From assembly GCA_933228675.1 (NCBI GenBank), contig OW121742.1, positions 113,889,156 through 113,953,155 on the forward strand: DNA of 64,000 nucleotides, read 5' to 3'. Positions 45,068-56,310 of this stretch are shown one piece after another (within the stretch, counting starts at the first letter, position 1; every line of letters begins with the position of its first letter). The translations under genes and the position numbers were made by a program. The notes under the pieces are model-generated. The model saw only the letters and a program-made list of their open reading frames with translations. It had not been told where the DNA came from and did not search any database. The DNA comes from Stomorhina lunata (lineage: Eukaryota; Arthropoda; Insecta; Diptera; Rhiniidae).

Positions 45068-46301
45068 TTAAAATCTTCCAAAAATATCTTCTAGTTTCAT
45101 ATCGAATTTTTCCAAATTTTCCTTGGTCCATTGATCTAATTTCTTTTGAGTTATGGGAGAAAGCTCATCTTTATAAGATCCTACAATGCCACGGCGCATA
45201 AATCTGCAAAATTTTTTATTTGTTAAATAAAATATTATTTGGTAAATTTTTGTATTTATTTCAAACTCACTCGAAATCTTTAAGCACATCGGGGCTACCA
45301 TGACCGGCTTTAATATTAGAGGTGGGATTGACTCTCTGGTTGGCTGGGGAGTAAAGCTTTTGTTTGAGCTTTTTCTTAGGAAGATTTGATAGTATATACT
45401 CACCCTTCATATTCTCAAATGACAAATGATCTTCCAGCTTTGCTAATTGCTCAGATGTAAGTTCAGGTTTTCCCAGAAATTCATTAAGTTTTATCAAAAC
45501 TTCTCTTAGATTTCTGGTCATAGCTTCGTATGTGGTAAAGAATATGTTTTTCTCTGATCTCAGACGCCAAAAGTCCATTAAATGCTCCCAATAGGGCGAA
45601 TACATTATATCGTTATTTATCAGATCTTCTACGAATTCATCTATTTGGCCATGCCAAGTACCCAAGCCACGATGAAAGTGAAAGTAGGAGACAGCCATGT
45701 CTTTGGGATTGCGAGCACAATAGATGATCTATAAAGAGTTGAAAGGGTTAAACTTGAAATACTGACGATCATTAGGAAATAATGCAGTTAACCTTTGACT
45801 TTTTCTCCCATATCTGTTTCGGTATTAAATGGGCGGGTAAATGGGTTTTCAAGAGTCTAGGTGAGGGGACTTCCCTTGCCAATTCTATGGTATTATTGGC
45901 TATATTTGTATACAAAGTAGTTAAACTAGAGAAATAGATTATTTAGTTTTAATTCAAAATAATTTTGTCTTTGTAACTTACTCCATAAAAACACTGCGAT
46001 AAGGCAAATCTTCTGCATTGGCCTTATCATAATCCAAATTATTCATTATCAACCAAGCGGCTTCTTGTATCCAAGTTGTGCCACATTTGGGAAAGGTCAC
46101 CACATAAACATCATCCGCTTTGACCTCAAACTCATATAATCTTCTAAAAAGCTCTTCACTTACGGGCAGGGAACACCAGCGCTGCAGCCAGTTTTCTCCC
46201 TCTAAAGGTATGTTACATCCACTGGCGGCTATTTCTACAAAAGGTCTTTGTTTTTGTCTTTTCTTGATATTGTCCGAGGTACGTGATCGCACTGTAAACA
46301 T
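45068..46301 (-). CDS. Cytosolic sulfotransferase (St-type), gene 4 of 4
   Basis: Predicted PAPS-dependent sulfotransferase. Exons 46,301-45,982, 45,925-45,793, 45,728-45,404, 45,343-45,271 and 45,203-45,068 sum to 987 nt (328 residues), phases 2,0,1,2. PAPS loop TFPKCGTTW at 69-77 keeps the canonical Pro that the other three have changed to Met. KTHLPAHLIPKQIWE, YCARNPKDMAVSYFHF and FMRRGIVGSYKDELS follow. It is the most divergent of the four: exon 2 is one codon longer, exon 3 one codon shorter and exon 4 two codons longer. All introns are short (56-72 bp) and free of large repeats. Acceptor substrate unknown. Confidence 0.94.
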
Positions 46302-46571
46302 TTTTACGCAACTGAACTTTTAGAGAAGTGCATCAGAGGAATGTCATGGAGAATGAGTGCATATTAATCAGAATTATTTGCATAAAAGCTTTTAGTAAGC
46401 CAAAGCTTTTTGTTCAAAAGCTCACTCTTAATTCTTAAATTGCACTCAAATTTTGCAACTTGAAACTTTTTGTACTCAACATTAATATATAAGAAATACA
46501 TACATTATTTGGTTAAGGCAACTAAAAAATACCCTACACCACCGTTCATAATGCATCAAGTGGTAATCTTC

Positions 46572-46574
<3 letters not shown>

Positions 46575-46648
<74 letters not shown>
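46575..46648. repeat. (AT)37 microsatellite
   Basis: A perfect AT dinucleotide run of 74 bp. The short sequence TCTTCTAAA flanks it on both sides. Confidence 0.98.
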
Positions 46649-46650
<2 letters not shown>

Positions 46651-47240
46651 TCTAAACTTTTAGCCTAATCGCCTTAAAATATATAAATGAATTGTTAAGG
46701 AGGACCTGGGCCTTCTGAATTTCGGATTTATGGTTACACTGTGCTTATACAGGGCGAATTATTAAGCGTCAAAGTAGAACACCTTAGAAGTAAAAAAGCT
46801 TTCAAACCGCGAAGCTCTTTTAATTATTGTCCAATTTGATCGATTTTTAATATTTTGGAACGACCTTACAGAAACGAAGAAAAAACATGATCACTTCACT
46901 ATAACAACTATTATGGGTTTTAAGTTATTTCATTTCAAAAATCAAAAAACTCATTTTTTTCCTCGATTTTTTTTAGTTTTTGACCGATTGTGCTTTCGAT
47001 AATAAATCGATAATTTTTTGAAAAATACCAAGATATAGTCAATAGAACATAAAACTAAGAAAACCATTTTAAAATATCTTGAACCATTTTGTATTGAAAA
47101 ATTTTCAAAGTCAAAAATTTTTTGCTAATTAAAAACAAAAGTGAGTTTTTTTCTCAAAAAGATGCTATCAGTTTTTCACTTTTGACTAAGAAGTTTTCTA
47201 TTGAAATTTATATTTCATTATATATTCGTAAAAAAGGGTT
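46651..47240 (+). repeat. Interspersed repeat, copy B (about 590 bp)
   Basis: Collinear with 36,352-36,950 (see that entry for shared blocks). Unlike copy A it continues into AT-rich DNA of similar character, so the true element may extend right, toward about 48,060. Confidence 0.8.
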
Positions 47241-48120
47241 CTAGAATGATTTTAAACCAAACTTTAAGTCAGTACGACATACACTCTACGTGCAGCATTG
47301 ATCGAAATTTGTGTAATTTTAAAGAAAATTTTTGTGTTTTCGAAGATATAACAAAAAAGTCAAGCCGATTTTGCAATATTCTGAAATGCAGTTTTAAAGC
47401 CCCGTATATTCTCTTTAGATTTCAAAAACAAAAAGTGCTTTGAATTCTTAAATGAATCCAAAATATATGATTTTATCAAAAATGGCAAATTTCCATACTC
47501 CATAATTTCAATTGCCAAAAGAGGTCAATTGAGTTAAATTTTTTTTAAATATTTAAATTGTTTTAGATAAACAATAAAATAGACTTTATTTCTGCAAAAA
47601 CTCATTTATATACCAAGAACAGTTTTTCCGAAATTTAAAGTCAAATTTCAAAATGATTTCGAAAAAACTACACTTTTTAGTTTTTTTTGTACATTTTTCC
47701 CCTAAATGTTCAAGAATTTTTTGAATATTATTAAAAAATGAATAGTTTAGTAATTTAGACATGCTTAGCTTTTCACTGATATATTAAACATGTATAAAAG
47801 TTATTGACAATAGCTACAATTTTGCATTAAAAACACACGACTCAAGTTAAAAAGAAAATAATTGCAAACATTGATTTTCTTGTTTCTAACTTTTTAGTAG
47901 ATTTTTCCCAGAAGCCTTTAAGGTCTTTTTTAAGCCACAAAAAAACTAAAAAGTAAAGTTTTTAAAAAACCATTTTCAAATTTTGATTTTAGAAATTTTC
48001 AATACCAAGCGAAAATTTTCAACACCCAGAAAGTCTGCTAGATTAAAGCCTTTAGATATAAGCCCTTAAACCGAAATTTAGGTACAAATCGTTACCGGCT
48101 TTTAAAAGCAATACAATTTC
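47241..48120. other. AT-rich DNA, possibly more of interspersed repeat copy B
   Basis: No family match was found. The short plus-strand frame 47,201-47,443 begins inside the interspersed repeat and is not credible as a gene. Confidence 0.35.
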
Positions 48121-48129
48121 TTCTGTTCA

Positions 48130-50330
48130 AACTCATCCGTTCGTAATGAAAATAGTGACTAGATTCATATGGAAGCTATAGGTTAATGTGGACCGATTCC
48201 GGTAAAACTAAAAATTCTCACTAATAGTCATATAATATTTGTCTACTAAATTTTATGATAAAAGCTATTATATTTCGATATATTTTGGCATTTACGTGGA
48301 TTTCGGAAGTGATGTTTATATGGGAGCTATGGTTAAATGTGGACCGATATCCATAAAATTATATTTAGGAATTGACATTCATAAAAAAACTTCTCTATAC
48401 TAAAATTTATCGTCATAGCTATTATAATTTTATGGTTATCAGCATTTAAGCGGTTTCTTGCGGCGGAGTTATATGGTAGCTATGGTCAAATGTGAACCGA
48501 TTTCCGAGAAATTTTATATGCTGTCTTAAAGTTGTACAAAACATCTCAGTACTAGATTCTATTATCATAGCTATTATATTTTTATATATATCAGCATTTA
48601 AGTGCTTTCCTGGAGAGAAATTATATGGGAGCTATAGTCAAATGTGGACCAATATTTGCAATATTTGAAGCATTGACTGTTAACAATATAAAACTTCTTT
48701 ATGCAAAATTGAATGGCAGTGGATATTATAGTTTGTTATTTATTAGCATTTAAGTGAATTTCGGAAGTGATGTTTATATGGGAGCTATAGTTAAATGTGA
48801 ACCGATTTCCATAAAATTAGACATGCTTATTGGCATTCATGAAAAACTTATCTATACTAAAATTTATCGTCATAGCTATTATAATTTAATAGTTATCAGC
48901 ATTTAAGCAGTTTCTGGTAGCGGAGTTATATGGGAGCAATGGTCAAATGTGAACCGATTTCCGAGAAATTTTATATGCTGACTTAGAGTTGTACAAAACA
49001 TCGCAGTACTAGATTCTGTTATCATAGCTATGATATTTTCATATATATATCAACATTTAAGTGCTTTCCTGGGGAGAAATTATATGGGAGCTATGGTCAA
49101 ATGTGGACCAATAGTTGCAATATTTGAAGCATTGACTGTTAACAATATAAAACTTCTTTATGCAAAATTGAATGGCAGTGGATATTATAGTTTGTTATTT
49201 ATTAGCATTTAAGTGAATTTCGGAAGTGATGTTTATATGGGAGCTATAGTTAAATGTGAACCGATTTCCATAAAATTAGACATGCTTATTGGCATTCATG
49301 AAAAACTTATCTATACTAAAATTTATCGTCATAGCTATTATAATTTAATAGTTATCAGCATTTAAGCAGTTTCTGGTAGCGGAGTTATATGGTAGCTATG
49401 GTCAAATGTGAACCGATTTCCGAGAAATTTTATATGCTGACTTATAATTGTACAAAACATCTCAGTACTAGATTCTATTATCATAGCTATGATATTTTCA
49501 TATATATCAGCATTTAAGTGCTTTCCCGAGGAGAAATTATATGGGAGCTATGGTCAAATGTGGACCAATAGTCCCAATATTTAAAGCAATGGCCGGTAAT
49601 GACATAAAACTTCTTTATGCAAAATTGAAAGGCAATGGATGTTATAGTTTGTTAATTATTAGCATTTAAGTGGATTCCAGAAGTGATGTTTATATGGAAG
49701 CTAGGGCTAAATATGAACCGATTTCCATAAAATTGTATCTAATAATAGACATTTTTAAAAAAACTTCTCTATACTAAAATTTATCATCATAGCTATTATA
49801 ATTTTATAGTTATAAGCATTTAAGTATTTTCTAGTGGCGAAGTTATATGGGAGCAATGGTCAAATGTGAACCGATTCTCATAAAATTTTGAATGTTCACT
49901 TATAGTAGTAAAAAACATCACTTCTACTTTGTGTTGTCATAGCTTTTATATTTTCATATATATCAGCATTTAAGAGCTTTCCTGGGTATCATACAATTTT
50001 ATACAATGACTTGTTTTCACATAAAAATTCATTGTACCAAATTGAATGGTCATGGCTATTTTAGTTTGATAGTCATTAGCATTTAAGTGGTTTCCCGGAG
50101 TTGGGTTTATATGGAAGCTATGGTTATATATAGAACGATTTTTGTAAAATTATATATATTGAGTGATAATCATATAAAACTTTTCTATGTGAAATTTTAT
50201 CGTCATAGCTTTGATAGTTCGATATTTATTAGCATTTAAGTAGCTTCTAGCCGTGGAGTTATATAAGAGCATTGGTCAAATGTGAACCGATACTAATGAA
50301 ATTTTAGCTGCTGGAGTTGAACCAAAACTT
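48130..50330 (+). repeat. Tandem array of about 152-bp monomers with a 3-monomer higher-order unit (about 458 bp)
   Basis: The core TATATGGGAGCTATGGTCAA then ATGTGRACCGATTTCC recurs with its TGGGAGC point at 48,321, 48,474, 48,626, 48,779, 48,931, 49,085, 49,238, 49,390, 49,542, 49,695, 49,848, 50,112 and 50,264 (steps 152-154, one shortened). Three monomer types alternate, led in by GTGATGTTTA, GCGGAGTTA and GAGAAATTA. The stretches 48,709-49,060 and 49,168-49,520 are nearly identical, so the trimer duplicated recently. Confidence 0.92.
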
Positions 50331-51794
50331 AACTGGAACTAAATTCAAACATTTTATTTTTAAATTAACCATTAGTAGTAATAATCTTATTATGGTCACA
50401 ATCTTAATATAAAAACTCATAATCTTTTTTATTATAAGCCTCGTAAATATTAAATTTTTCTTAGCCTTAATGAGAAATCATCAAGTTTTATTGACCATTT
50501 GATGATGATGACAAACGACTAAAGTAAAACTATAAATTTATGCTTATCACACGTTATAAGAGCCTTAAACTCCCCCCAACTAAAGAAATTTTACTACAAC
50601 CCCAACTCCGGACTTAGACTAGTTAAGAACCCTTAATTATTTTTGTTCAACAAGAACTTTTCCTAATACCAAAAGTTCATTGTCTTTTGCAAGCCTTAGC
50701 AAAAATTGAGGAAAAAATTACTTTAATTTCTATTGATTTTCATAAAAATTTCTTAAAGTTCAAGTTTCTTTCAACCCCCAAAAAGAAAGAAAATTTGAGA
50801 AAATTTAAAGATTTACATCCTGATTAAATTGATGATGTTTGATGACTTTTGAGGTGATTACAATGGATTTAACCATGGGCCTTCCCCCCGCCTATATGGT
50901 TATGTTCTCAGTTTAGAGAAATTTAGTACCCAAAAGATTGGTGCTACTACTTAGTTTGACCACTTGCTGTTCAAACAATCAAACTTAAACTTCTAATCAT
51001 TGTAGGAATCAAAGAAGAAGTTGGGGGTTACCCCACTCCACCTTTAACATTCTCTACCCAACTCTCAGGCTTCTTAATCACAAACAATTCCTCTAAGACC
51101 ACATATGGTCTTTAGCAATAAATACTTTCATTCATATGAGTTTTAGTTGGGAAAACCTACCCAGGTCATTATATGCATTTCAACATCCATCAATACGCCT
51201 TAAAGTATGTTGTACGTTCTTGTATTTAAGTGAAATAATGAGAGTCATTCCTTGCAGCAGGAAGTGTTTCTTTTGTTGTTTCTTTTTTTACTCTTTAGAG
51301 TAAAAGTGTTGTTAAATTATAATCGAAAGCTGTCGATGATGATGATGATGAGGAAGTTTGCCATTGCACCCATGTTTTTGGCTACCCCACTCTCTCTCTC
51401 TCTATCTCTTTCTATCTCTATCATCCTTAACCTTACTCTTTCTCACACTAAATGTGTGGCATCCACGTGTGGCTGATGATGTTTGTTCTTTACACAATTC
51501 AACCATGAAGTGTATGTTTTTGGGTTATCGTGAGGTTATCGATTAGAAGTTGGAGTTGTTTGAATATTGGGGAGGATGTTAGAACAAATGTTAATTAAAA
51601 ATTTTAATAGAAAAAAAAAATCTTTACCAGTTTTTAACTTCTTTAGTGATTTTGTTTGTATTTTGTAGACCACACAGATTTTAATTTGATGAAGTCAAAT
51701 GATTAGTCAAGGAGTTTTTATTTTGGGGAAGATGTTTAGTTGTTCTATATAGTTTATCTTTACCGTTGTTGCATGCAACCTTAAAAAATAATGT
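50331..51794. other. Intergenic, nothing recognised
   Basis: AT-rich, with a short CT-rich stretch at 51,390-51,425. The open frames 51,252-51,546 are low-complexity and not family-like. Confidence 0.5.
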
Positions 51795-51795
51795 A

Positions 51796-51840
<45 letters not shown>
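51795..51840. repeat. (CTGT)n microsatellite
   Basis: CTGT repeats of about 46 bp with two CTGTTTGT interruptions. Confidence 0.95.
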
Positions 51841-51879
51841 ACGAAAGCGCCTTAAGAAAAGAGCTAGAGGGAAAAAAAT

Positions 51880-52010
51880 TTTCTAAAAAAAGTTGTGTAC
51901 TGAAAACGGGCGAAATCGGTTCACATCTAGTAAGAGCTCCCATATAACCCCTCCCCGGGAATCTCATTAATGCTGATAAATTACCTGCAATTGTAATGAG
52001 TATCGTCTGT
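51880..52010 (-). repeat. Solo copy of the GGGAGCT/ACCGATTTC repeat
   Basis: GAAATCGGTTCACATCTAG then TAAGAGCTCCCATATAACC is the inverted core of the 152-bp monomers, with ATTAATGCTGATAAA matching their ATCAGCATTTAA part. Confidence 0.65.
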
Positions 52011-52044
52011 TGAAAAGATCTTCGAAATTCCAAGAACTGTGAAG

Positions 52045-53116
52045 TACTAAATCGGCTTCAACGAATGGCTACGAATGTATTACGAGTGCGCTCCCATCTG
52101 TTGCATTAAATGTAATTCTGCATTTGCTGCCTCTAGAAATAGTTGGCAATAGTTGACTGCTAGAATTTCTGCAGTGGAACTGAAGGTGCTGTGACATTGG
52201 TCAAACAATAGCTGTGGTCAAAGCATAATCCTTACTACGATTCCTGACATACGGGGGGAGCACTGATTACACTTTGGCCGAAAAATTGTTTGATAAGAAG
52301 TACCATAACCTCATACCAGACAGAGATGCATGGAACGGTAGAACACCTGGTAAAAGGCAGTTTGTAGAATTCTATACTGATGGCTGGAGGGTTTTATCGT
52401 CTAATCCAAATCTGTAGGCCTATTTATTTATATCATGAAGACTACCTGATCTTTATAGCCGTTCAGTATAAACCTCATATGAGTGCCGAGCCACAGGAAT
52501 ACTACTGAGAATTGCAGAGCAGCTTGCAAGACTAGGGACTACCTTACCGATTCCAGCCGAACTGGAGTCCATGCGTATGCCTCTAGCCACTTGCACGCTT
52601 CTACTGCGAGAGAGATCTAACTTTTTAGCAAATAATAGGTGGGCATCTATCAATTGCTGTATTCACTCCAAACAGATCAGGCCCTGTTTGTATAGGCAAC
52701 GCTCTCACAGATTGCTGTCATTATCAAGTCGCGATGTCTCATTGCTCGTGTCCGCTATAACCGGATACTGTTTGATTGGAAGACATGCAATTAGGCTGAA
52801 AGTTAGCACCAATGACCTTTGCACAAGCTGTGGAGATGAGTGGGAGACTGAATTGATAAAACATCTTCTATGCACTTGCCCTGCCCTAGCGAACAGTTGG
52901 GGATTAATTTTGGGGTCACTCTTCTTAAGAGACCTAGACAAACTGACTGGTATTGATATCCGCCGACTTAAGAGCTTTTTAAAGCTCTCGAGATGGTTCA
53001 ACAGACAAAACTAATGATATGTCATTTTACTAGCTTCCGTGGTATCACAATGGACTTCGTGGTCTAAGTGAGTCTGTGTTGTTTTTTTAAATGCCACTTT
53101 AACCTAATCTAGCCTG
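52045..53116 (+). mobile_element. Non-LTR retrotransposon relic: end of RT, RNase H and C-terminal CCHC-like region
   Basis: Decayed 3' part of an RNase-H-bearing fly LINE. Broken frames read CITSALPSVALNVILHLLPLE (post-RT thumb, about 52,090), then LAEKLFDKKYHNLIPDRDAW and FYTDGW (start of RNase H, catalytic Asp, about 52,275-52,390). From 52,571 an open stretch gives RPCLYRQRSHRLLSLSSRDVS, ITGYCLIGRHAIRL, CTSCGDEWETELIKHLLCTCPALA and SFLKLSRWF. The 3' tail (GGTATCACAATGGACTT, then AAATGCCACTTTAACCTAAT) is of the type found at the ends of such elements. Frameshifts and stops make it inactive. The family name is not resolved (I-like rather than Jockey because of RNase H). Confidence 0.85.
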
Positions 53117-54075
53117 CATGTCCCGCTACACACTCAGACGTGTTCTCACCTTAGCTGCAACAAGGTTATGATGGGTGTCCATATTGGCTCCTCGAATTGT
53201 TCGAACATCCAATACACTCGATGAGTGTCTTCCGTCAACTATAATAAAGTCTACCTGATTTTTTGTAATTTAATCTAGAGACACCTGCTTTGTGGATTTA
53301 AAGGTGTCTATACCTGATATTGCTCACTACCACACTGCAAATCCCTTATATATGGTGGCCGAATCGCATATGAAATGAAGATCTACTAAACGATTCAAGC
53401 CAAATCCCTGCTTCTATAGTGGTGTGTCAACGGAAATGGCGGTGGATAGGCCACATAGCGCGAGAAGCGCTTCGTTGGAATTCACAAGGTAGCGCCCGTC
53501 GTGTTGTTGCAGCTGCTTGAATATGGAGAAGGTCAATTGGTGCGGAGATACAAGCAGCAGACTATTTATGGAATAATGTATGCCTAACATCTCGCAATGG
53601 AGTTCGATATAAAAGGAAGGTTGAGGCCCTATGCTTCAATGGGAGTCAAGGATAACAGAAGAAAACAAAGAATACTGCGAGTAGCCACAAAGAAGATCAG
53701 CCTCAAAACATTGTCCAATGTTACGTTGTGAATTCGGAATTTATCAACAATGAGCTCAAAGCAACTTTCCCGCCTAATCTTTGCGTTAAAATCACCCAGA
53801 ATAATTTTGACGTCATGACTGAGGCAGTTATCGTATACTCCTGTGTGAGAGCGTGAGCACAAGTTACGTTCAGATGTAAGTACTTGCTTTGACTCGTATT
53901 GTCGCTAACCTTTTTTAAATGGGGGAATCTGGAGATTTCGCATTCTTTAGCTAACTATAAATCCTCAACCAAATTCATGCCCACTCTTACGCCAGCTATA
54001 GTACAGGTCACCTTTTGTTGTCGTGGCCACGCCTTTCCCATTCCATCTTACTTCCTGGACAGCAGTCAAATCGCA
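53110..54075 (-). mobile_element. RTE-like LINE relic: apurinic-type endonuclease domain, interrupted
   Basis: On the minus strand, broken frames read TAVQEVRWNGKG (about 54,070), KGDLYYSWRKSGHEFG and GFIVS (about 54,030-53,960), HDVKIILGDFNAKI (about 53,820-53,780) and, after a 350-bp interruption, KNQVDFIIVDGRHSSSVLDV then RTIRGANMDTHHNLVAAKV (about 53,265-53,150). GDFNAK and the D-H pairs are hallmark endonuclease motifs. It is not functional: stops and frameshifts, and a foreign segment between LRLIFFVATRSILC and STKQVSLD. Confidence 0.8.
53430..53640 (+). mobile_element. Opposite-strand fragment of a LINE reverse transcriptase C-terminus
   Basis: The plus strand reads KWRWIGHIAREALRWNSQG (with one frame change), then IWRRSIGAEIQAADYLWNNV and NGVRYKRKVEALC. 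This matches the RWRWIGH...W.RS...E...A....W.......R..W...V.ALC tail of RTE-like reverse transcriptases. It sits between the two halves of the minus-strand endonuclease relic. Confidence 0.75.
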
Positions 54076-54770
54076 TTAACATTCCTCAAAAACATCCACA
54101 ACTGCATCAGAGCACTTCCTCTGTAAAGAGTTCGGATGTTCCGGGTGCTGATCCTTAAATCATGGTCGGGTGTTAGTTTAGTCCCAGTTGATACCACGAG
54201 GAGGTCATTGCATTAATATTCCTCAAGAACATCCACAACTTGATGAGAGCACTTTCTCTGTAAAGAGTTCGGATGGTCCGGATGCTGATCCATAAATCAT
54301 GGTCGGATGTAAATGTGGTTTCCCAGTTGTTACCACGAGGAGGTTATCGCATTCATATTCCTCAAGAACATCCACTAATGGATCAGAGCACTTCTTCTAG
54401 AAAAATTTCGGAAGATCCGGGCGCTGATCCTTAAATCATGGTCGAATGTAAGTATGGTTTCCCAGCTGATACCATGAGGAGGTCATAGTATTAATATTCC
54501 TCAAGAACATCCACTACTGGATCATAGAACTTCCTCTGGAAAGATTTCGGAAGGTACGGATGCTGATTCTTAAATCATGGTCGGGTGTTTGTGTAGTTTC
54601 CCAGTTGATACCGCGAGGAGGTCATCGCATTAATATTCTTCAGGAACATCCACAACTGGATCAGAGCACTTCCTCTGTAAAAAGTTCGGAAGATGCGGTT
54701 GTTGATCCCTAAATCATGGTCGGGTGTTAGTGTAGCTTCTTACTTGATACCACGAGGAGGTCAGTGTCCT
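54070..54770 (-). repeat. Five tandem copies of about 138 bp from the 5' end of the LINE endonuclease frame
   Basis: Repeat points (ATTCCTCAAGAACATCC) fall at 54,081, 54,218, 54,357, 54,495 and 54,634, a period of 137-139 bp (46 codons). On the minus strand the unit reads DHDLRISTRNIRTLYRGSAL, then MQLWMFLRNVNAI, which corresponds to the GTWNVRTLYRAGAL...LDVL start of RTE-like endonucleases. It joins the endonuclease relic at 54,075 in the same orientation. Confidence 0.8.
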
Positions 54771-56310
54771 TAGTTAAGTTTAGAATAGACTAAAATAAGT
54801 CTGGGCTCACCAAATTAAGGCCAATCAGAACCATTGCTTGGTATCCAACGTCCCCTATATTACACGATCTTTTATATTATATTGAAATTTTTAAGATTCC
54901 AAGAAAAAGTTTAAAATCACTTAGAACCACAAACGTTTTCTACGAAAATAATGGGTAGGGATTTGTTAGAATTTGAATATAGAACTTTACGAAGATATTT
55001 TCTTGAAGACGAAACTTTATAACCCACTTCATGGAAGATATTTAGAATTTGATATAGCCGATTCTAACATTCCTACTTCTTCTAACTAGCACTTTCCCAC
55101 TGTCCAAACAACGAATGTCCCAAACTCTTTTAAAATGTTTTATCATTACAACAATTTATTAAGAACATAAGTATTAAAAATGTTGTTCATTTGCCTCCTC
55201 ATCCAATTAAAAGCATTTTAAAACATCATCTAAGTAAATTAAGGCAATAAATTACTATTAAATTAAGCCTCTTACATTGAAGCTAAGTCACAAAGTCTCC
55301 AAGAATTTGAAATTAAAGCCAGAAGAAAAAACTAACATGTTTTAAATAATTTCTAAAATGTTACATATTGATTATCATCATTTGTCAGCAGCTTCTAGAA
55401 AATGGGTTTTGAAAAAAATCGGCTTAAATAAAAAATGAAACATTTAACCCTCTTTGGTGGCAGCCACCTTATGATGTTGGTTATGTGCAACATATGTGTG
55501 TGGAAGAACAAGATGCAACTAAATGCACAATCACTGTTCCCAGCATGTTGTAAGCACTAATGAACCTTGACTGAGACAAGAACGAGAAAAACGTTTGGAG
55601 GAAGATATGGAGGGAAAGCAGACAAATAACAATCAGGTAATGTATGCACATTTTCTAAAACTTTACCTACAATTCAGAGTCTGGGATCAGAGTTGGAAGA
55701 GAGTGCAATGAAGAGACAATGAGGTCTATTTGTGGGACTCGAAAGAAATTCTAAGATTCGGAATGATATAAATTTATTTTACTATGGAAACTCGCAATGA
55801 ATAGAATTCTGGTATCCCTAGAGCTATTCCAAAAACATCTTTTAAAGAGACCTTCTTGTTATAGCGAAATGGGAGGACGAGCTACCCACTTCGCATTATG
55901 AACCTACTTCGCTGAAAGTAAGCATTCAACTGACAGGAGTTACAATTCTGTGTGCGCTTCTCATGTATCTATTGTTTTTGAGTGAAGTCAACCTGCTTTG
56001 TTGTAAACTTGAATAAATTTAATTGGTCTGATTGCTTTTTCAAACTCATTTTGCCGATGGTATTAAACGAGCGTGTTGTGTTACGAAAATTATGAAAAGT
56101 TGTCGGCTCCTGGTAGTAGGAAGTGCCGGCGCCTGACGATAATTTACTTACAGTAAAGACAAACAAGACACAGATGATATGAGTAGCAAGTTTTTGAAAA
56201 CTCTTAATGATATCCAGAGGTGCTTTATCGCTATTAGGCAATACTCGGATGGTAAATGTCTGATTGAGTTAATTCTGTTTACCAAGAGGTACAAAATCTT
56301 ACCAATGAAA
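54771..56310. other. Intergenic, nothing recognised
   Basis: No frame with family resemblance. The minus-strand frame 56,241-55,969 is not recognised and probably chance. Confidence 0.45.

Noticed and set aside
52453..53001. Minus-strand frames in the LINE relic
   Set aside because: The plus strand carries recognisable RNase H and CCHC-like motifs. The minus frames are shadows.
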